DNA of 64,000 nucleotides, taken from Antedon mediterranea. Taxonomy: Eukaryota > Echinodermata > Crinoidea > Comatulida > Antedonidae. The DNA is taken from positions 36,939,795 through 37,003,794 of the forward strand of contig NC_092670.1 in the NCBI RefSeq assembly GCF_964355755.1, written 5' to 3'. Made by a program: the position numbers and the translations under genes. Below, one piece after another: positions 1 through 13,000 of the stretch (positions within the stretch are counted from its first letter, which is position 1; each line of letters opens with the position of its first letter). The notes under the pieces are model-generated. The model worked only from the letters and a program-made list of their open reading frames with translations. It had not been told where the DNA came from and searched no databases.

Positions 1-348
1 ACAAATTACAACTCCATTCCCAAAGACTTGTAAGAAGACTTTGTTTATGTAGAGCATCTTGTGTATGTTTGTCTTGTGAACGTTAGGATTGCCACCTTTA
101 AGAAGGATAGTGAATGAATTTGCTTATGGTTATTCTTCAGTTTATTTTCTACCTTTCAACCTTTCCTTCTTGGTTTAATAAGCACATTACAATGAAAATG
201 AATCAAAAGAATGACATTTGAAGGTTCTATTTTTAACAAGGAAATGTAGTCTTTGTAAGATTATCTTCTTTTATATAACTAACAATAACATTCAAGGTAC
301 ATGTAATGTATGTATAAATACAGAAGATGAATAGGACGATACAATTAA

Positions 349-513
349 AAAACCTTGTCTACACTATCAAGCTTTATGTGACAACAAATAATATATGCCC
401 ACAAATGGACATGATGATGTCATATCACTACCATATTTGACCATGTTACTACCATATTTGCCCACATCACACTTTTTTTGTCAAACTAGTTTGATAGTTG
501 TAGACAGAGCTTT
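349..513. mobile_element. MITE family A ('gtctacactatcaaac' TIR)
   Basis: About 165 bp. TIRs read 'cttgtctacactatcaagc' and 'gatagttgtagacagagctt'. The interior is an imperfect palindrome of 'catatatggacatgatgatg' and 'accatatttgggcacatcac'. It ends about 40 bp before the first visible exon of gene 1. Eleven copies are seen in the window. Confidence 0.8.
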
Positions 514-553
514 AGATCAACATTAAACTTTTGTGTCATATTTTTTCTCACAG

Positions 554-1016
554 ATATATAGAAAGAAAAGCTGAAATTGACAATGCGAATAGGCAAAACA
601 ATTTACTAACAGAATCATCTAATAAACAAAGCAACTTGCAATTTGATGAAAAAGACAAAATAAAAAAAATCCAATCAATATTAGGCTTACCGAGCAACTT
701 TATTCACCATGCCAACCAACTGCCTGGAAAACAACTCGAGGGAATTCAAGAGATAATAAACGACTATTTAGGAGCTAATGATATTCCTGCAGAAAAGATA
801 TTAAATAATATTATGAAACTTTTATTCATAAATAACTCACGCGTTGTTGAGCCATCCAGTAATTTGACAACGCAGAAGGTGCAAGAACACGCTGCTGAGA
901 TACGGGTGCTTAGTATTAACGAACTACTGGAACGTCCGCCACCTAACCCACCGAAGATTGAACGTGTAAAACCAAACGATTTACCATACATAAGAGATGA
1001 TAGTTACAAACCTTCT
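554..1016 (+). CDS. Gene 1 exon: stem region
   Basis: Begins after a 'ttctcacag' acceptor with one base completing a codon, so an upstream coding exon leaving two bases must exist. Ends at 'TCT|gtgagt' in phase 0. It encodes a hydrophilic, Asn/Lys/Pro-rich stem ending in a Y-K-P-S motif that corresponds to Y-I-P-S at the same splice position in gene 2. The open frame extends upstream of 554, but only through intron sequence and a non-ATG codon. Confidence 0.75.
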
Positions 1017-4000
1017 GTGAGTTCATTCAGTTCATGTACTGTATCTTTGTTTTTTTTTATGCGTAAAATGTATATTGTTTTGAGAAGGTAAAGGTCCATA
1101 TTAAATTCTAAACATAGGGTAATGAGCTCACTTTACTTATCCTCAGCATTATGTGGCCTATTCCTTTCCATGTGCCTTATCCCTTTCCATGTGCCTTATC
1201 CTCTCTAGTATTTTCAACCAGGTACTCTTTTACAGCTTCCCAGTAGAATGGAAGTTGAATTGAATTGGACCCAGGTCTCTCTGTATAATAGTCAAGTGTC
1301 CTAACCACTCGACTAATCAACTCCTTATGTTTGAGAATGTTTGAAAACAACGTAGTTATTTGAGTTGATGACTCAGAGCTCACAACCAGCAAAACTATTA
1401 TCATAACAGAGAGTGTCAGAGATACAATTAATGTTTAACCAGGCCCCTGGTCTAGGAACCCTAAATTGGCCATCCAACATTAGAGGCTTAGGGCTTTTTT
1501 AGCCTTTTTCGACATACTTTTAAAAGTTTAATGAATGTTTTTTCCTCTGAGCACTGCTCATAAGCTTTGGATTTAGCCAGTGAGAGCTCATAGCCATTAC
1601 TCCACTGTATCAATGATTAACCCATACAAAGCTGTATCTGATTACAGTATCTTGCATTAATATTTCTCATTTAGCACGTATGCGCATGTAATTGTAAGGT
1701 ATCTAATACGCCTAAAGCGTGGTTCCCACTAGCGACGCAACGCAAGGACGTAACGCAACGCAAGTGAATTGACCAATCACAAGCGATGGCTTATTCGCTT
1801 GTGATTGCTAACTGTCTATAACTTCGCTCGTCATTGGTTAAAACGCTTGCGTTGCGTTTACGCCCTTGCGTTACGTTCTAGTGGGAACCAAGCATAACTA
1901 CAACACATTAAAATATGTTAAATTTTTCCTCTGCTTTCTGTCTTACTAATGTTGTTCTAGTCATTTCATTCTGATGAAATGTCCACAATCACTGTAGCCT
2001 CAACTTTTTTAAGCATCATCATTTTCTCCCAGTCTGCCTCCATCCTGTTTGGCTATATGTCAAAAGTATTGTAATTTTAGTTTTAACAACAATTGATGCG
2101 AATACAGTAGTGTGTGTTTCATGCCCAGCACTTATATTTAGTTCTTCTTCCTCTTCATTCAGCAATGTCCGAATTCATATGCCCAGAAAGCAGCGCATTC
2201 ATCATGGTTGAGAGAACGCTACATTCCAAATGTCAAAATGTTTCTCTCCAAAGAAGATGTAAATGTGTTCAGCACCTACCACAAGCTGTCACATTATGGG
2301 TTGCCGTTTGGATTTGCAAGAGAAAATAGAACATGTAAGTAGGGCTTGATTTAATGCTACCCACTGTAGGTGACCATTTCCCATTTAACTAGCTGGCAGT
2401 TGAGGCATTGAGGTCTGTAACAGTAGGTCGTAGGATTGATGTGTCGTCGATCGTCGCATAAACCACCAAAACAAAGCAAGAAGTATGCAAATCTCAACTC
2501 AACCCCTCATATGCACACAATGAATTAACATCACCCTAACTTGTTCCTCGGCGGTCACATATTGAAAGCTCCTTTAGTAATAAACTTTCCCAAAGACCCT
2601 ACCTAGATAAACTTCTAGATACGTTTCAAATGTTTCTTTCCATCTTTTAAACTTCGCATAACCCATTGTCCAATGTAAATCAGGTATATACTGCTTACTG
2701 GTATATTAGTATTTAGCGATTTTTTTTAAAGAAAAACACATATTCTATCATTTGCTTTATAGTAATTGCTGAAGTGTTAAACCACCCAAACTACAAATCC
2801 ACTTCAGCATATGGGACATTGTCAAATAAGCAATGTACTCGCTGTGCTGTGGTTGGCTGCGGAGGCGTGTTAAAGGGGTCTGGAAAGGGCCCTGAAATTG
2901 ACGCACATGACCACGTTTTCAGGTAACATTGATTTTTCAGATTATGTTTTAATTTATCGAATAAACACTCCGCTTTGAATAAATGCCTCCCTCGAAAAAC
3001 ACCCCTCATAGAACATCATTTTGAATTTTAATAAACATAAAAATTAAAAAAAATTATTATTTCACTTTCACGAAAAAGACAAAAGAAACGGTTAATTTTT
3101 ACCAATTTAACCATTGTCTGACAGTAAATTTTTAAAAGTATTTTTTGCTTTAATTTACTTTCAGGTAAATTTTGTTTTCAAATGCAGTTTTTGGTCAAAG
3201 TGAATAACTATAACGTGGAATTAAAATGGCATATTCAACAAAAAATGTAAAAAAAAAAAAATCTTTTAGGGGGACAATATATTTTTAATATGTCAAGTGT
3301 CTAGCGTACCACGTTTCAAACTTTCATTTTTTTAGAGTAAATAGGGCAATCACCAAGGGTCATCTTGCTAATGATGTTGGAAAAAGAACAAGTTTTTACA
3401 CCTTTTTTCCAGAGTCTGATTACACACGAGAGATAGAAGATACTGAGGTATTGTATTTAATCTTTTGTTTTTCGTCATTCATCTAATAACTTAACATGAA
3501 TTATTTCAAGATGTATTGTCCCTTTGACTAATTCCCAAAAAAAATTTTTTTTTTAATTTAAAAAAAAAGTGGGTCATTTTGAAGTATCATAATAGTTATT
3601 AACTTTCACCAAAAATTAGTCAAAAAAAAAAAATTTAACCGAAATACAGATGTTTTTTTGTTCAAAAAATAACTTTGACTTCCAGTCAAAGTTTTCAATC
3701 AAAACATATCCCATAATGCAATGCGCTTGTTTGGCTACTCTATATGCATAATCATAAAACTTCCTCGCGATCTGTGTGAAAACACCTTCTCAACCGTGAT
3801 GAGTTGTAAACAATCCTAATTAGCATCATGCATAATGCATACTCATGGTTTGAAATCTTTGTTTACTTTCGCTTGCGACGATTTCTCAGACGAAATGTAA
3901 TCTAATTAATTTACCTGTTAATTACGTAAACTGTTGTTTTTGGCTCGAATTTTCGACTTTAATATTACTTTGATATGGCCAATTTAAATTTAGAATATTT

Positions 4001-7000
4001 TTTTTTTCATTTTTTGTGTTTCAAGGGACAATACATCTTTAAGGCTCAAAGCTGGTTAATATCTGATAAATTTCTACTTAGTCAAATTTCTCAGTTGATT
4101 TTAAATAATATTCAAGATTAAATTTATTTTTTCTGATGTTACAAATGGAAAATAGTAAATAAAATAATTACATTTTTCATTAAAAAGATATATTTTGTTT
4201 CTCATCATCTTATAACTGAAAGTGAACTATTTAAGGGTCAAAGCTGGTTAATAGCTAATCAATAATTTCTTCTTAGCCAAATTTCATATTTAAACAATAT
4301 TTAAGATTAAATTTATTGTGTTAAAAATAGAAAATAGTAATAACATTTCATTAAAAATATATATAAATCCAAAGGCAAATTACTGAAAAAATGACAATGC
4401 TGTGGGTATCAGTGGCTGAATCTCAATGGAGATACAAAATAAAAGCGAAAAGCTAAATCAAAACGAGAAGTAAAACAGCCAGAAAAGTTAGCAGAGCTTT
4501 CAGGCAACACTAGCCCTTCATCAGTGCAAGTGAAGGAATTTGGATAACTTCATAGTATAAAGCTGGCAAGTGCTGCCTGGGTGGACATGAATAAAAAAAA
4601 TATAACAAAGGGAGCCAGGGTGGAGTCTGAATAAAAGTAGAAAACAAGGAATGTAGCTTGGTAGAGATATAAACAATTTTGGAATGAGACTAAAAAACAG
4701 CTTAAATGGTGGTTATATTATATATTCATTTTAAAATGATATTTTAATCACAAAAATGTCATATAAATTTGGTAGGTAATGTTTTAAAATTCCTATTATT
4801 GTAGTAGTAGCAATGAGCATGTGCTTATTACAGTAATTTCATACAAATGTTATGGTGGTTAATTAAAAATATATATATGAATACATTTATTTAAAACATT
4901 TTTTTTTAAGACATTTTAAAAAAGTAGCTAGGGATATTTTAAAAAATCCCTATATTATTTTTTAAAAAAAAATTTATATACAACCTTTATTTATAAATCC
5001 AAGGAAACAAATTAATTTGCATGATAACAAAATGAACTAAAAATGTACTGAGAAATCAAGCATGTTCTTTTTAAGCCCGCTGGGATCATATATGAGCATG
5101 TGCTTGTGCCTGTGCCCCTGTGCCTACTGGCAGACCGCCTCTGGAGCCCTTTTTGTTTACCAGCCTAGCTTACATGACCATGAGGTATTCAAGACAAAAA
5201 CTCTTTGATCTTTGCCGGTTAGATTTTAAGCCACCAAAAGATTTTTTTAGTGTGGCTAATAAACTTGGTGTAGCCCGAACAAAAGCAAGAGGGTGTCGCG
5301 GTGGCCGAAACAAAGTAAGACAAATTAGAACATTGATAATGATACGTCAATCTACGAAGTCACAGCATACCTTGAAATTTCATCGTGTTTGTTATTCTAA
5401 TCTGATTAAAATATGCCCTCGTACTCCACGCCGGCAGCAGGGACCTGACCAAAACATGCATAGCATTAAAGTTGATTTTCCGAACATTTTTCTTTGTAAT
5501 GCAAGGTCTATTGTGTACCGTATTGATGAACTGCAGTCATTGCTTAATGTTAACTCGTCTGATATTGCTGTTCTTACTGAAACTTGGCAAACAAAGCAAA
5601 TAAGTAACGACTCGATTGCTGTTGAGAACTACCAAATTTATACTTACCACCGAGCCCATAAACGTGGAGGAGGCGTTGCGGTATACGTTAAGGATACATT
5701 TTACTCCAGGATCATTGACACTGTTCCAAATACCAACTGCGAATACGAGTGCGTTTGGGTTCACATTCGCCCTAGAAGATTACCCCGAGATATATCTGGC
5801 ATTGTTGTTTGTGGAGTGTATGTTCCACCTGATGGTCCTAAGAATGAGATTATGAACTACCTTACAGAATCTGTCGATAAGTTAAAACAGAAATACCCTA
5901 ATGCTGGTTATATTATACTAGGAGACTTTAACCGATCTAAAATTAATATCATCTGCAAGACACACGCTCTCAAACAAGTTGTAAATAAACCAACCAGGAA
6001 TGATGCCATTTTGGACTTAATAATAACCAACCTAAGTAAATACTACAATAATCCTGTGATACAATCACCAATTGGTCTGAGCGATCACAATGTTGTTGTT
6101 TGGTTGCCCAAATATTACCAACACAAGATACATAGAACCTTGAAAAAGACCAATCGTTTGATGCCTGCCCATGCAATCCAGCAATTTGGTGAATGGATTA
6201 CCCAGTACCCATGGACCGAAGTTGTTAACATGTCTAATCTCCAAGAGAAAGCAAATGCTTTTTATAGTATCTTAGATGTAAAAATCAACAAGTTTTTTCC
6301 ATTGAAATCATTTAGACTTCACTCAAGCGACAAGCCCTGGATGAATAGGGTAGTGAAAGACCTTATTTTAAAACGACAAACATGTTTTGCTAATGAGGGA
6401 AAGTCTAATCAATGGAAACTCTATCGAAACCGTGTCCAACTTGAAATTAAACGTGCAAAGTCTAACTTCTATAACGAAAGACTTAAAAGCCTCAAATCAA
6501 CTAACCCAGTGAAATGGCATCACGGTATCCAGCTTATGGCAAACAAACTAAAACCCCCACCTATTATTCAAATACCCAACATTGCCCCTAACAATGATCT
6601 TGCTATAGCTCAAGATATCAATGTTTCTTTCTCCAAGGTCTCGCAAAGTAAGAAATCTTTGGTGCGTCAAAGTCTTCCAAGTTTCTTACCAGCTGAAAAT
6701 CCACCCCAACTGGAGGAATGGGAAATGTTCTACCACCTAAAAAAAGTTAAAGTTTCAAAATCTGCTGGACCTGATAATGTGCCCAACAAGATTATCAAAA
6801 TGTTTGCATGTGAATTGAGTTTCCCATTAACAAACATTGTAAATGCTTCCTTTAGGCAATCTTGTGTACCTCGGCAATGGAAAGACGCCATAGTGTGTCC
6901 CATTCCAAAAGAGTACCCGATTAAACACGATAAACTAAGACCAGTTTCTTTGACTTCACAATTTGCCAAAGTAGCAGAAGGAATTGTATACGACCTCTTG

Positions 7001-10000
7001 TTAAACGATATTGGACCGAATATGGACACTAGCCAGTATGGGTGTATGAAAGGATGCTCTACATCACATTATCTGATCGACATGCTCAATCTTCTTTATA
7101 AAGGAACTGACAAGCCGCGCAAAACAGGACGCTTGGTTATAACAGATTTCGCTAAAGCATTTGATGGCGTTGACCATACAGTTGCAGCAAGTAATCTCAT
7201 TGCACTTGGTGCCAAATCCTGGATTGTCGATTGGATATGTAACTTTTTCTCTGGAAGGCGTCAAAGAGTCAAGTACCAATCGACTTTGTCAGACCATGGA
7301 TTAAAGAATAGAAGGATATGCATCGACGGTGACATCAAACGATTTTACAACGCGCTTGCCTATACTAAAGCACTGCTGCCAATCAAACAAACACGCTCAT
7401 TGAACTCCGTGTCTCTAACCGCGGCCCTCTGTAAAACGCTTCGAATCAACTGTTACATTTTTTGAGACCAAAACGTAAGCATGTAGAAATCGTATGCGCA
7501 GTCTGAATGTTCTATTGACATGTCTGCGTCGATGATTAATTGACAACAAAAATATATTGCTGAATAATTCTGTTTTAGTTTCATCACAATCGGACTACGA
7601 AAAGTTCACTTTCTTACGACTGGTAATTTTAAGTAGTTGGTAATATTAATAAAATATGCAATTTTTATATTTGAATTATCATTATTTGCCTGCCATCTTC
7701 TGTCATTAAAAATTGCGTTAATCTATAGAATATTAAATTATGCATTTGACCATGTATGTTGTTAGCGTGGCCGGTGTTCACCCATACAACAATCGTGTTT
7801 TATATATATGGCTAAGCAGTGGTTTCTTCATAAATCTCCTTATTTATCGATGTGATTATATTTAAATTGTAGTGCCTGGTGATTGGCTAGTGGTTATGTC
7901 ATCCACATCACATCCAATCACCGGGTCTAATTGAATGAAAACAGCGATCCCTGATCCGGGATTGGCTGGCTATGTATAGTTGCGATTCGTGTTCCCACTA
8001 GCGACGCAGATTAGCCTAGGCCTACCTAGGCAGTATCAATGTCGGCAAATCATATGGTTTACTAGTAAGCCTAGGCCTAGTATTGCTGATTTTGTAATTT
8101 TACATGTAGGCTGAGACAACAAATAAATAGTTATTGTCTCAGATGTAGGGCTACTGCAGGTCATAAAATGCTACTTTAATGTCATAGGCCTAAAAACATT
8201 AGCGTAGATCAATCGCGACAGAAACCTATACTAATTACAATTATAGCATCTACAATTCTAAGCCAATAACAATATAGTATTGTTTTTATCTGGTATATTG
8301 ATGAAGTAGGCCTACACTAAGGTCTTCACAATAACATAAAATGTAATTTAATAACTGTTTTCAATGGCGTGAGGCAGAGGCCTGAAGCCACTTGTTTAGG
8401 AAACCTAAGTGGCCCTCCAAAAGTTTCAAAGATCGAGGCCTCGGACGTTTTTAGCATTTTCGACATATTTTATGCCTGTTCCTCTGGGCACTGCTCATGG
8501 GCCCCAAGCTTCGGTTTAGCCAGTGAGCGCACATATCCGTTACGCCACTGATTATACTGTTCAAATATGTATGAATACATACAGTGCAACAAAGAACGCG
8601 CGAAAGAAGCGTAGTCAACACGGTTAAATGTCGTTGCACATGTGCAGTAAACAATATATTAGGCACGCGACCGTTTCGTTGTTACCATGCGGTTAATTAA
8701 ACTGTAACATTGTGGGCGGTCCGCGGTCTGTCGGCGAGAGTCAAGGAACCCTTGATCTCACGTCGATGCATATCCTTCTATTCTTTAATCCATGGTCAGA
8801 CTGGGAAACCTTATCCTGTGGTGTGCCACAAGGTACTAAGCTTGGAGAAATTGTGTTTCGTGCTGCCATCAATGATGCTGTGAAAGAAGCAATCTGTGAA
8901 AAGTGGAAGTTCGTTGATGATCTTTCACTGGGCGAGGTAGTTAACTCTAATGCAACGTCTACACTACAACATGATGTTGATGATTTGGTCGAATGGGCAA
9001 CCATGAACAAATTTCAATTGAACCCATCAAAATGCAAACAACTTAAATTTTGTTTCATGAAGTCGCCACCCTATATGACACCTATCAACATAAATGGCTG
9101 TGAATTAGAAACAGTTAACTATGCAAAAATACTCGGGGTTTTCATCCAGGATGATTTAAAATTTGATGTCCAGGTTGACCATATCCTTAGTAATGGAGGA
9201 AGACGTCTACACATGCTTAGCCTTTTAAAACAGTTTGGGATTCCTTTTGAAGACCTTGCCCAAGTTTACACCACATATGTTAGACCAATTTTTGAGTATG
9301 CAATACCAGTATGGCACTCTAGTCTTACTGTTGCGCAGACAAATGCCATAGAGTCCATGCAAAAACGTGCATGTAAGATAATTTTGGGTAAAGATTACCA
9401 AGACTACAACACTTCCCTTAACATTTTGAATATTAAACGACTAGATGAACGCCGCGAAAATATATGTCGTAAATTTGCTACAGATTGTATTACATCTAAT
9501 AAATTCAAGGATTGGTTTATTAGAAATCCTGAGCTTTCTGTTAGACTTAGGAAAAGAAAAGAATTTGTTGAGCCCCTATGTAAAACAAACCGATATTATA
9601 ATAGCCCTAAGCTTTATCTTACACGCCTCCTTAATGAGAGATAGATTTTAACTCAGTAAAACTAAAGACATTTTTGAAGACGTATAAATAAATTAAACAT
9701 AATATGTGAATATGTACAAATAAATATAATACTACTGTAAATAACTTAATAACTCCATAATTTTCACATTTTCAAATTTTATCAAATTTCATAATCTTGT
9801 AAATAAATAATCAATTTCCATATTTCCCTTATTTAATTAAATTTTTAAATTTGTAGATAAATTTTAGCTAAATTTGTATTTTTATGTATTTTTCTTGTGC
9901 AATATGTTTGATTCCACTTTTATTTGTTCTTTGATTTCTATGTGAACTTTATATACTGTTTTATGCCTGTTTTAAATGTTTTTATATTTGTAAGTATCAT

Positions 10001-13000
10001 GTAATTCAGCCATTGGCTGCGATTTTGATATGCAATAAAATGAAATGAAAAAAATGAAAAAAATGTGCTTATTCCAGTAATTTCATACAGTATTTACTTG
10101 TTCTGTTTGATTATGTTTGTGTCGCATATATAAGTTCTGAAATGAATGTTTTATTTAATTTATGTTATCTATAATTCATGCTAACCAAAAAAAAAGGGGG
10201 GGGGGCAATACAAATAAAATATGCTAAATTATAAGGAAAGAATTCTATTATATAATCATTATATATTTTGAATAATGTACAATTTTTCTCCTAAAGACTG
10301 TAGATTTTTTTTACGCAATGTTTAAGAGTTATGATACAGCGTTTAGCAGAAACATTCTGAATGAAATTCCACCGCCCCTCTATAAATCATCACACCGAGA
10401 CCCTCGGTCAGTATTTAAAATAAATCCGCAAAATGAATTTATTTGCATGTTTTTTTCTTCTTTAATTTTCATTTTGTCATCCGGCATGAAACACGACACC
10501 GTGGCCATTCTTTTTTAGTACTCTTGTGTGGGCTTCTTTTCAAAATGGGCTTCTTTTTTAAATGAGCTTCTTTTCGAAATGGGTTTCTTTTCAAGATGGG
10601 CTTCTTTTCGAGACTACTTTTGCAAAGTATCACAGGGGCTCCTTTTCAAAACGAATGCTGTAAATTTTGTGAATTGCTACTACTACAATAATAGGAATTT
10701 TAAAACATTACCTGCCAAATTTATATGACATATTTGTGATCAAAATATCATTTTAAAATGAAAACCATAAAAATCAATGAAAAATTTATCAAATTGCAAA
10801 TATAGCATTTCCTAACAATTAAAGTGTAGCTCCGTTGTCAAAAATAAGTTGGGTTCAATGTTGTTTATAAAGTTTTATCTTTTTATAATAAAGAATTACA
10901 AATTTTAAACTCGCAACTACCCTTTAAAAGGTCCCACTTTTTAGCATTAAAACAGGTATATCAATTCAAAAATTAAAGGTACTGTACTGTTACCATCATA
11001 ATAATTATTTTTATTTTGGTTCACTGTGATGATCTAGAATTTGTGGTACACATTTTCTATGTTTAAGAAGTTTGATGTTGAGTATGGTAAAGCAATGTTA
11101 GGTTTACAGAAACCACCTAGAATGAAGACACGCACGTCATACTGGTTTGTATATTTACCAATAAATTGGCGCAAATTTTACATTTGCTTCACTGCTTCTG
11201 GATTTTATCATACATTCATAAGGGTGATACGGTAAACGGTTGAATAACCTATTTTTGTTACGGAAAGCGGTTTTGTGCCCCGTCTTTTAAATCAGGTATT
11301 TAAATGTTGGTGAGGGTTTCTTAAAAGTTAAACATAGCTAAAGATCTGTCTACACTATCAAACTTTATGTGATGTGCCCATATATGGACATGATAATGTC
11401 ATATCACAACCATATTTGGGCATATCACTATCATATTTGTGCACATCACACTTTTTTTGTCAAACTAGTGTAGACAGATACATTTCTTTCATGAATTTAA
11501 TGTTTATCACAAAATAAAACACTTTAATTCTCCATATAACCACTCCAACCATGAGACCGAAGACGTACTACATACTACCCAGTTAGATCAAGACACAACT
11601 TTGCACTGAATACTAGCTGCATTATAGGAGTACAGTGTATGTTTCTATTGTGTTTGGTCTGAAAAAAAGGCCTGGGGGAATAATGTGAAGCGCTTAATAG
11701 AAGCATTGTGCAATAAGCGCTATATAAAAAATGAATATTATTATTATTTATTTATTATTTTGCCTAGTTCATGTTGCAATGCTATGTACATTGTAATGTA
11801 TGTTTACAGGCATTTATACAACAGCTGTTCAAATTATTGATTTACACTGTCTGTAGACAGTAAGTCAATTATGCATTGTTGGGTGATATTTAATATGGAG
11901 AATTAAAGAACTAGAACTAGATGCTAGTGATCCGGAGATTGTGGCTTCAAATCCTACCAAATAATTACTTTTTAACAATTTCTCATAATATGTACTTTAT
12001 AAATAACTTTAATAACCGATCCTATTTAGCAGTAGTTATTCAAATCACATTTTTATTATTAATTATTACCTATTACACTTTCTATTATTGTTATTACTGA
12101 ATAATTAGATAATTGTAAATTAATTCCCAAAAATGAAAGGATATTTGTAATTTTTTTTTTCATGGTTTTTGCATGAGTACACATTACAGCACTGCATTTG
12201 CATCATTTACTGTACCAACACCATTTTATCGATATTATGATTCTTGCTGTGTTTATATATATATATATTTAACTATTTCTTCAATATTTGAATTACTGTA
12301 GAATAGTAAAGCGATCATGTCAAAATTATTCTACTGCAGTTACTGCAGTAACTAAATTTTGCTTACTCTTGAACACTCACGAAATATTTACTGTACAGTA
12401 TCTACAGTATACAATTATTTAGCAAATTTTTCTTGGGTTGTCGCGCATACTGTTGGTTTCAGTGACTACTCTCATAAACTTCTACATTGAAACAAAAATC
12501 ATACGTTAATGCAGTAAAAGAATATAAATATTGCAGTAACTGAAGTAGATTAATTTTGACCTGATCCCTAATTTATTTTCTTTGCTTAGAGACAGATTGA
12601 AATGTTTCAATGGTTTTTTGTTGTGTCCAGTTTTTTCCATCTGTTTCATTACAATTCTCAATCCACTCTTATTGTCCTACGACCATTCATAAATTAACTT
12701 ATCCGTTGCTTGGATACACTATGAGCTCTGTCTACACCATCAAACCCCATGTAAACAAAAAATGTCATGTGCTATATATGGACACGATAATGTCATATCA
12801 GTACCATATTTGGGCACATCACACTTTTTTTGTCAAACTAGTTTGATAGTGTAGGCAAAGCTTAACATTTATTCTGATTGTTAATCATAAATTGGGTACC
12901 AATGTAAATGAAAGTTGCCCTCCAATTAAAAACCCCTTACATTAAAGTTTCCCTCCAGTTAAAGGCTGCTGCCTATCTTGTATAATTAGCTGATACCTCC

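Larger units (their letters stand above)
5106..10062 (+). mobile_element. Non-LTR retrotransposon (CR1/Jockey-group LINE), interrupted
   Basis: Carries an APE-type endonuclease and reverse transcriptase, split by an inserted DNA transposon at 7294-8795. The 3' end is an A-rich 'aaaaaatg' tail. An 8-bp match 'atgtgctt' at 5098-5105 and 10063-10070 is a plausible target-site duplication. It lies in sense orientation in intron 4 of sialyltransferase gene 1. Confidence 0.8.
4725..10762. mobile_element. 90-bp inverted-repeat pair enclosing a LINE
   Basis: 4725-4814 and 10673-10762 are near-perfect reverse complements (core 'ttcattttaaaatgatattt'). They flank about 6 kb that includes the LINE. The simplest reading is an older inverted-repeat element into which the LINE inserted; a later inverted duplication is also possible. 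Confidence 0.6.

Noticed and set aside
2114-2329. 71-codon + frame
   Set aside because: It overlaps a real gene 1 exon in the wrong frame; the phase-matched frame (2163-2334) aligns with gene 2.
7294-7465. Continuation of the LINE frame beyond 7293
   Set aside because: This part is read from inserted transposon sequence; RT homology stops at the insertion point and resumes at 8796.
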